Source: an uncultured Simplicispira sp. (GTDB lineage Bacteria; Pseudomonadota; Gammaproteobacteria; Burkholderiales; Burkholderiaceae_C). Taken from it: a DNA stretch of 6,479 bases. The position numbers and the translations under genes are program-made. The number at the start of each line of letters is the position of its first letter. Positions within the stretch are counted from its first letter, which is position 1. Positions 1 to 4,161 of the stretch are shown here, one piece after another. The notes under the pieces are model-generated. The model was given only the letters and a program-made list of their open reading frames with translations, was not told the DNA's origin and did no database searches. The DNA is taken from positions 1 through 6,479 of the forward strand of contig CAIRYF010000141.1 in NCBI GenBank assembly GCA_903882725.1, given 5' to 3'.

Positions 1-6
1 TAGGCA

Positions 7-35
7 ATAAAAAAGCCGCTGACTTGCAGCGGCTT
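7..35 (-). terminator. Rho-independent terminator of the tRNA-Leu gene
   Basis: An 8-bp perfect stem (AAGCCGCT at 13-20 pairing with AGCGGCTT at 28-35) encloses a 7-nt loop. Read on the minus strand, the stem is followed at once by a run of six T and then ATT (12 down to 7). It begins 11 nt past the encoded CCA end of the tRNA, which is the right place to end its transcript. No T run follows on the plus strand, so it should act only on leftward transcription. Confidence 0.85.
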
Positions 36-46
36 CTCGTTAAACT

Positions 47-131
<85 letters not shown>

Positions 132-136
132 ATTTC

Positions 137-153
137 AGGAAAGTCTAAGATTG
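137..153 (+). promoter_or_regulatory. Possible ribosome binding site with an upstream TTG start for rnr
   Basis: AGGAAAG (137-143) is the only purine-rich, Shine-Dalgarno-like string before rnr. It lies 7 nt from an in-frame TTG (151-153) but 22 nt from the ATG at 166, too far to serve it. Translation might therefore start at TTG 151, adding five residues (M/L-Y-I-K-K). The A/T-rich run between TTG and ATG also overlaps the tRNA promoter. This is a candidate only; the ATG is kept as the default start. Confidence 0.3.
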
Positions 154-176
154 TATATTAAAAAAATGAACTCCAA
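150..176 (-). promoter_or_regulatory. Candidate promoter of tRNA-Leu
   Basis: On the minus strand a good -10 box, TACAAT (150-155, within TATACAAT), lies 18 nt upstream of the first tRNA base. That leaves room for a short leader removed by RNase P. The only -35 candidate is weak: TTGGAG (171-176), with a short 15-bp spacer. The -35 part falls inside the first codons of rnr. The -10 box is fairly convincing; the -35 box is not. Confidence 0.4.
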
Positions 177-2436
177 TACACACTCCGCACACCCTTCTGA
201 TGAAATTGAAGGCGTGGTGCAGGGGCACCGCGACGGCCACGGCTACGTCATCCGTGACGACGGCCAGTCCGATATTTTTTTGCCGCCCAATGAGATGCGT
301 GCGGTGTTGCACAAAGACCGTGTACTGGTGCGTATCGTGCGCCAAGACCGGCGCGGTCGCCCTGAGGGCCGTGTGGTGGAGATTGTCGAACGCCCAGCGC
401 AGCCTTTGATTGGCCGCCTGCTGCAAGAAAGCGGCGTCTGGCTGGTCGCGCCCGAAGACAAGCGCTATGGCCAAGATGTGTTGATTCCCACTGGTGCATT
501 GGCCATTGCCAAGCCCGGCCAAGTGGTGGTAGTCGAGCTGACCGAGCCACCAGCGCTGTTTGGCCAGCCGGTCGGGCGCATCACCGAAGTGCTGGGCGAG
601 GTCGATGATCCAGGCATGGAAATTGAAATCGCCGTGCGCAAATACGGCGTGCCGCATGAGTTTTCACCCGCTTGCTTGGCGTTGGCCCAAGGTTTTCCAG
701 ACCATGTGCGCGCACAAGACAAAAACCAGCGCATCGATTTGACCGATGTGCCACTGGTCACTATCGATGGCGAAGATGCGCGCGACTTTGACGACGCGGT
801 GTATTGCGAGCCAGCCAAAGTAGGGCGCGGCAAGGGCTGGCGCTTGCTGGTGGCGATTGCTGATGTCAGCCACTACGTGCAGACCGGCAGCGCGATTGAC
901 ATTGATGCCTACGATCGCGCTACCAGCGTGTATTTTCCGCGCCGTGTCATTCCCATGCTGCCCGAAAAGCTCAGTAACGGCCTGTGCTCGCTCAACCCCG
1001 ATGTTGAGCGTGTGTGCATGGTCTGCGATATGTTGGTCACCAGCACCGGCGAGATACACGCCTACCAGTTCTACCCGGCGGTGATGCGCAGTCATGCCCG
1101 CATGACATATACCGAAGTGGCGGCCATCTTGGGCAATACGCGCGGGCCAGAAGCTGCCAAACGCCAAGAGCGCCTGCCCGATTTGCTCAATTTGCACGAT
1201 GTGTTTCGTGCGCTGTTGATTGCTCGCCAGGCACGCGGCGCGGTCGATTTTGAAACCACTGAAACACAAATTGTCTGCGACGACAGTGGCCGTATCGAGA
1301 AAATCGTGGCGCGCACGCGCAACGATGCCCACCGCCTGATTGAAGAAGCCATGCTGGCTGCCAACGTCTGTAGCGCCGACTTTATTGCCCAAGGCAAGCA
1401 GCACGGCCTGTACCGCGTACACGAAGGCCCGACCGCAGAAAAGCAGGACATTCTGCGCACCTACCTGAAAGCCATGGCCGTGGGCCTGACGATCAGCGAC
1501 AACCCGCGCCCGGCAGAATACCAAGCCATTGCCGAGGCCACCAAAGACCGCCCCGATGCCCAGCAAATTCACACCATGCTGCTGCGCTCGATGCAGCAGG
1601 CAATTTACACGCCCGAAAATAACGGCCACTTTGGCTTGGCCTTTGACGCTTACACGCACTTCACCAGCCCAATTCGGCGCTACCCCGATTTGCTGGTACA
1701 CCGCGTCATCAAAGCCATTTTGGGCAAGACCAAATACCGTTTGCCAGCCTTGCCGCTGCCGGGCGAAGCGCACGCCAAGCTGACCAAGCGCCTAGCTGCT
1801 CGCGTAGCGCCGCCCTTGGCCGCAGGCGAAAAACCGCGCAAAAAAGAAACCGGCGCGGCACTGGTCGAAACCCAGTCGTGGCAAGCCGCTGGCCTGCACT
1901 GCAGCGCCAACGAGCGCCGTGCCGACGAGGCCAGCCGCGATGTCGAGTCGTGGCTCAAGTGCAAATATATGCAGCAGCACTTGGGCGAAGAGTTCAACGG
2001 CAAGGTCAGCGCCATCACCAGCTTTGGCGTGTTCATCACCCTCGATGAGATGTATGTTGAAGGGCTGGTACACATCACTGAGTTGGGCGGCGAGTACTTC
2101 AAATTCGACGAAACACGCCAAGAATTGCGCGGCGAACGCAGCGGTATGCGCTTTGCCTTGGGCACGCCCGTGCGGGTGCAGGTCAGCCGGGTTGATTTGG
2201 ATGGCCGGCGCATTGACTTTCGCCTTATCACCGAGGGCGATGCCCTGTCCCCACGCAGTGCCAAAGAGCGCAGCGGCGCACACTCTGTTGGCAAGTCGAC
2301 CGGTCAATCTGCCAGTCAATCGGTCGGTAAGCCTGCTGCGCGCAAGCCTTCGACGCAAAAAGCGGCCTTATTGAGCAAAGCGGTAACCAAAGCGGTGCCC
2401 GAGAAGAAAACCAAAGAGCGCAAAAAGCGCACCTAA
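166..2436 (+). CDS. rnr: Ribonuclease R, 3'-5' exoribonuclease lacking the N-terminal winged helix
   Basis: RNase R is a processive, Mg-dependent hydrolytic 3'-5' exoribonuclease of the RNase II/RNB family. It degrades structured RNA, acts in rRNA and tRNA quality control, and works with tmRNA-SmpB on mRNAs of stalled ribosomes. From ATG 166 the protein has 756 residues. A first cold-shock domain (about 14-76, with GHRDGHGYVIRDDG) is followed by a second (about 80-155). The RNB catalytic domain carries DGEDARDFDD at 201-210; D201, D207, D209 and D210 match E. coli D272, D278, D280 and D281. FTSPIRRYPDLL lies at 499-510. An S1 domain covers about 606-690, and a Lys/Ser-rich basic tail runs to the stop. 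The N-terminal winged-helix region of E. coli RNase R (813 residues) is absent. A basic, Pro/Ala-rich linker of about 50 residues (about 522-575) is longer than in E. coli. The frame is open back to 46, but that part is antisense tRNA and terminator-flanking sequence. TTG 151 is an alternative start. Confidence 0.96.
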   Translation: MNSNTHSAHPSDEIEGVVQGHRDGHGYVIRDDGQSDIFLPPNEMRAVLHKDRVLVRIVRQDRRGRPEGRVVEIVERPAQPLIGRLLQESGVWLVAPEDKRYGQDVLIPTGALAIAKPGQVVVVELTEPPALFGQPVGRITEVLGEVDDPGMEIEIAVRKYGVPHEFSPACLALAQGFPDHVRAQDKNQRIDLTDVPLVTIDGEDARDFDDAVYCEPAKVGRGKGWRLLVAIADVSHYVQTGSAIDIDAYDRATSVYFPRRVIPMLPEKLSNGLCSLNPDVERVCMVCDMLVTSTGEIHAYQFYPAVMRSHARMTYTEVAAILGNTRGPEAAKRQERLPDLLNLHDVFRALLIARQARGAVDFETTETQIVCDDSGRIEKIVARTRNDAHRLIEEAMLAANVCSADFIAQGKQHGLYRVHEGPTAEKQDILRTYLKAMAVGLTISDNPRPAEYQAIAEATKDRPDAQQIHTMLLRSMQQAIYTPENNGHFGLAFDAYTHFTSPIRRYPDLLVHRVIKAILGKTKYRLPALPLPGEAHAKLTKRLAARVAPPLAAGEKPRKKETGAALVETQSWQAAGLHCSANERRADEASRDVESWLKCKYMQQHLGEEFNGKVSAITSFGVFITLDEMYVEGLVHITELGGEYFKFDETRQELRGERSGMRFALGTPVRVQVSRVDLDGRRIDFRLITEGDALSPRSAKERSGAHSVGKSTGQSASQSVGKPAARKPSTQKAALLSKAVTKAVPEKKTKERKKRT

Positions 2437-2476
2437 CCGCCTGACTGGGTGCCTGATAGGCATCTAAGGGAGTTCA

Positions 2477-2504
2477 CAAAAAGAGCTTTTTTAGGCTCTT
2501 TTTG
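2477..2504. terminator. Bidirectional terminator between rnr and nnr
   Basis: A perfect 10-bp inverted repeat, CAAAAAGAGC (2477-2486) and GCTCTTTTTG (2495-2504), flanks the 8-nt loop TTTTTTAG. The GC-rich core is short, but each arm has five A or T, so the transcript ends in U-rich sequence on either strand. It lies 40 nt past the rnr stop and 55 nt past the nnr stop, which suits a shared terminator between convergent genes. Confidence 0.75.
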
Positions 2505-2567
2505 CTATTAAAAATAGAGCTATAAGCGCTTGTTGTATAAGGGCTGAAGGCTGTTTTGGCTATAAAT
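2505..2567. repeat. Candidate interspersed intergenic repeat, Comamonadaceae type
   Basis: This A/T-rich stretch begins with a small palindrome (CTATT-AAA-AATAG, 2505-2517). It continues with an imperfect hairpin, AGCGCTT (2525-2531) against AAGGGCT (2539-2545) with one G-G mismatch and a 7-nt loop, and ends in TTTTGGCTATAAAT. The order (A-rich with a TAG-containing start, AGCGCTT, AAG-GCT, GAAGGC, TTTTGGCT, A-rich end) resembles a short element that I recall being frequent between genes in Comamonadaceae. There is no second copy in this window, so repetitiveness is not shown here. Its right end overlaps the last two codons and the stop codon of nnr. Confidence 0.4.
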
Positions 2568-4131
2568 TAAGCTGCCCAGCGTGCTGCGCCAGCAAACTGG
2601 CGGTGAGTGCTTGTTCAGCCGGCCAGCCGTCGGCTGCCAAGCCATGGGCGAAGACGGCGCTGGTGGCGGCGTCAAATGCGCTGGCCATATGGTTGGTGGT
2701 GGTGGTGCTGCTGCTGGCGCTGTGCGCCGCCCAGCGCGCGCCGATCATCCCGGCCAGCACGTCACCGGTACCGGCGCTGGCCAAGCGGGCGTTGCCAGTC
2801 GGGTTGATGTGGGCTATCTGGCTCGGCGCTGCTACCACCGTGCCCGAGCCTTTCAGCACTACAACGCAGCCAAAGCGCTCTGCCAATTGTTGCGCAGCCT
2901 GTAAACGCTGTGCTTGAACGTGGGCGGCGTTGATGTTGGTGTTGGTGTTGCTGCCCAGCAGGCGCGCAGCTTCCAGCGGGTGCGGTGTCAGAACCGTGGG
3001 CTGGTCGCGCTGCGCGCGTGCTTGCAGGGCTGCTTGCAAGGCGCTGTCTGCGGCGATGGCGTTGAGTGCATCGGCATCCAGCACCAGCTGCGCCGCGCGT
3101 TGCAGCACCGGTGCCAGCACGGCGCGCACGGCGTCGCCACCACCGCAACCGCACACCACGGTGATGTGCTCCAGCTGCAAGGCGTCAAAGCGGCGCAACA
3201 TCAGCTCGGGCTGTAGCAGGTCTAGCGCCAGTTCGCCGCCGTCCAGCAGTGCCACCATGACCCGGCCCGCGCCGCTGTGCAAGGCGGCGCGGCCTGCCAG
3301 CAGCGCCGCGCCGGTCATGCCCAAGCCGCGTGCGTGCAAGCCTTCGCCGCCGATGACGGCTACGTCGCCATAACTGCCTTTGTGGCTGGCGTGGCTGCGC
3401 GGGGCGCAGGGTGCGGGCCCACTGAGCCAGGCGCTGGGCGCTTCGAGGGCGGGTGAACACCTCAGGTCGTCAAACCACACCGTGCCCGCAGCGTCGCGCC
3501 CGGCGCCGGTGAACAGGCCGGGTTTGAGCGTCAGCAGGCTCAGGGTGTGGCGTGCGCCCCGGTTTGGGCTGTGCTGAGTGGGCTCGGGTGCCAAGTCGGT
3601 GGCGTATTGGCCGCTGTCGCCGTCTAAGCCGCTGGGCAGGTCGATGGCCAGCACGGTGGCGGGGCTGCAGTGCAGGGCTTGCAACAGTTGCTGTAGGGGG
3701 CCGTTAGATGGGCGACTGTGGGCCGATAAACCAAGGCCTAGCAGCGCGTCAATGCACAGGTCGGCAGCATCCAAATTTGCCGGGGCGCGGTCGGCAAACT
3801 GCACCCCGGCGTGGCGAGCGCGCAGCCAAGATTGGTGCGCGTCTGCCGGTGCGCGCTCTGGTTGGCCCAACCACGTAACGACCACGCGCACGCCGGGGCG
3901 TTGCAAGTGCAGGGCGGCTTCCAGGCCGTCACCGCCGTTGTTACCGGGGCCACAGGCGATCCAAATGGTGCGGGCGTGTGGGGCCAAGGCCCGTGCCAAG
4001 CGCGCAACAGCCACACCAGCGCGCTGCATCAACGTGTGGGCGGGAAGTTGCGCTGCGGCGTGGTGTTCGATGCGCTGCGTGGCAGCCGTGCCATACAGCG
4101 GGTAAGACTGGGTTGCTTGTACGCGCTGCAT
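2560..4131 (-). CDS. nnr: Bifunctional NAD(P)H-hydrate epimerase/dehydratase
   Basis: This cytosolic metabolite-repair enzyme (YjeF in E. coli) has an N-terminal domain that interconverts R and S forms of hydrated NAD(P)H. The C-terminal ribokinase-like domain dehydrates the S form back to NAD(P)H, using ADP in bacteria. The protein has 523 residues, close to the usual 500-520. The epimerase half has GPGNNGGDG (61-69), IDALLGLGL (127-135) and DLPSGLDGDSG (164-174). The dehydratase half has KGSYGDVAVIGG (251-262), LDADALN (351-357), LTPHPLEAARLLG (381-393), and NPTGN followed by GTGDVLAGMIGA (443-465), with the expected catalytic Asp at 457. Two low-complexity inserts, NTNTNIN (395-401) and SSSTTTTN (473-480), lie outside these motifs. 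ATG 4131 is the first possible start: an in-frame TAA, the stop of the upstream gene, lies ten codons before it. No clear Shine-Dalgarno sequence precedes it. The 30-bp gap suggests cotranscription with the acetyltransferase gene. The stop is TAG. Confidence 0.95.
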   Translation of the reverse strand: MQRVQATQSYPLYGTAATQRIEHHAAAQLPAHTLMQRAGVAVARLARALAPHARTIWIACGPGNNGGDGLEAALHLQRPGVRVVVTWLGQPERAPADAHQSWLRARHAGVQFADRAPANLDAADLCIDALLGLGLSAHSRPSNGPLQQLLQALHCSPATVLAIDLPSGLDGDSGQYATDLAPEPTQHSPNRGARHTLSLLTLKPGLFTGAGRDAAGTVWFDDLRCSPALEAPSAWLSGPAPCAPRSHASHKGSYGDVAVIGGEGLHARGLGMTGAALLAGRAALHSGAGRVMVALLDGGELALDLLQPELMLRRFDALQLEHITVVCGCGGGDAVRAVLAPVLQRAAQLVLDADALNAIAADSALQAALQARAQRDQPTVLTPHPLEAARLLGSNTNTNINAAHVQAQRLQAAQQLAERFGCVVVLKGSGTVVAAPSQIAHINPTGNARLASAGTGDVLAGMIGARWAAHSASSSTTTTNHMASAFDAATSAVFAHGLAADGWPAEQALTASLLAQHAGQLNL

Positions 4132-4161
4132 GGCAAATGGGCAGACTGGGCAGCTAGCTGC

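Noticed and set aside
664..1773. 369-codon open frame on the minus strand inside rnr
   Set aside because: It is fully antisense to the conserved catalytic domain of rnr. Its composition reflects complementary codon bias, and it shows no recognisable motif.
2694..2951. CRISPR or tandem-repeat array in nnr
   Set aside because: The repeats are triplets and hexamers read as codons, without spacers, and lie within an intact coding sequence.
4150..4161. Perfect 12-bp palindrome GCAGCTAGCTGC between the acetyltransferase and nnr
   Set aside because: It has no loop and no T run, and could be an operator only by speculation. One short palindrome in this base composition is not good evidence of a site.
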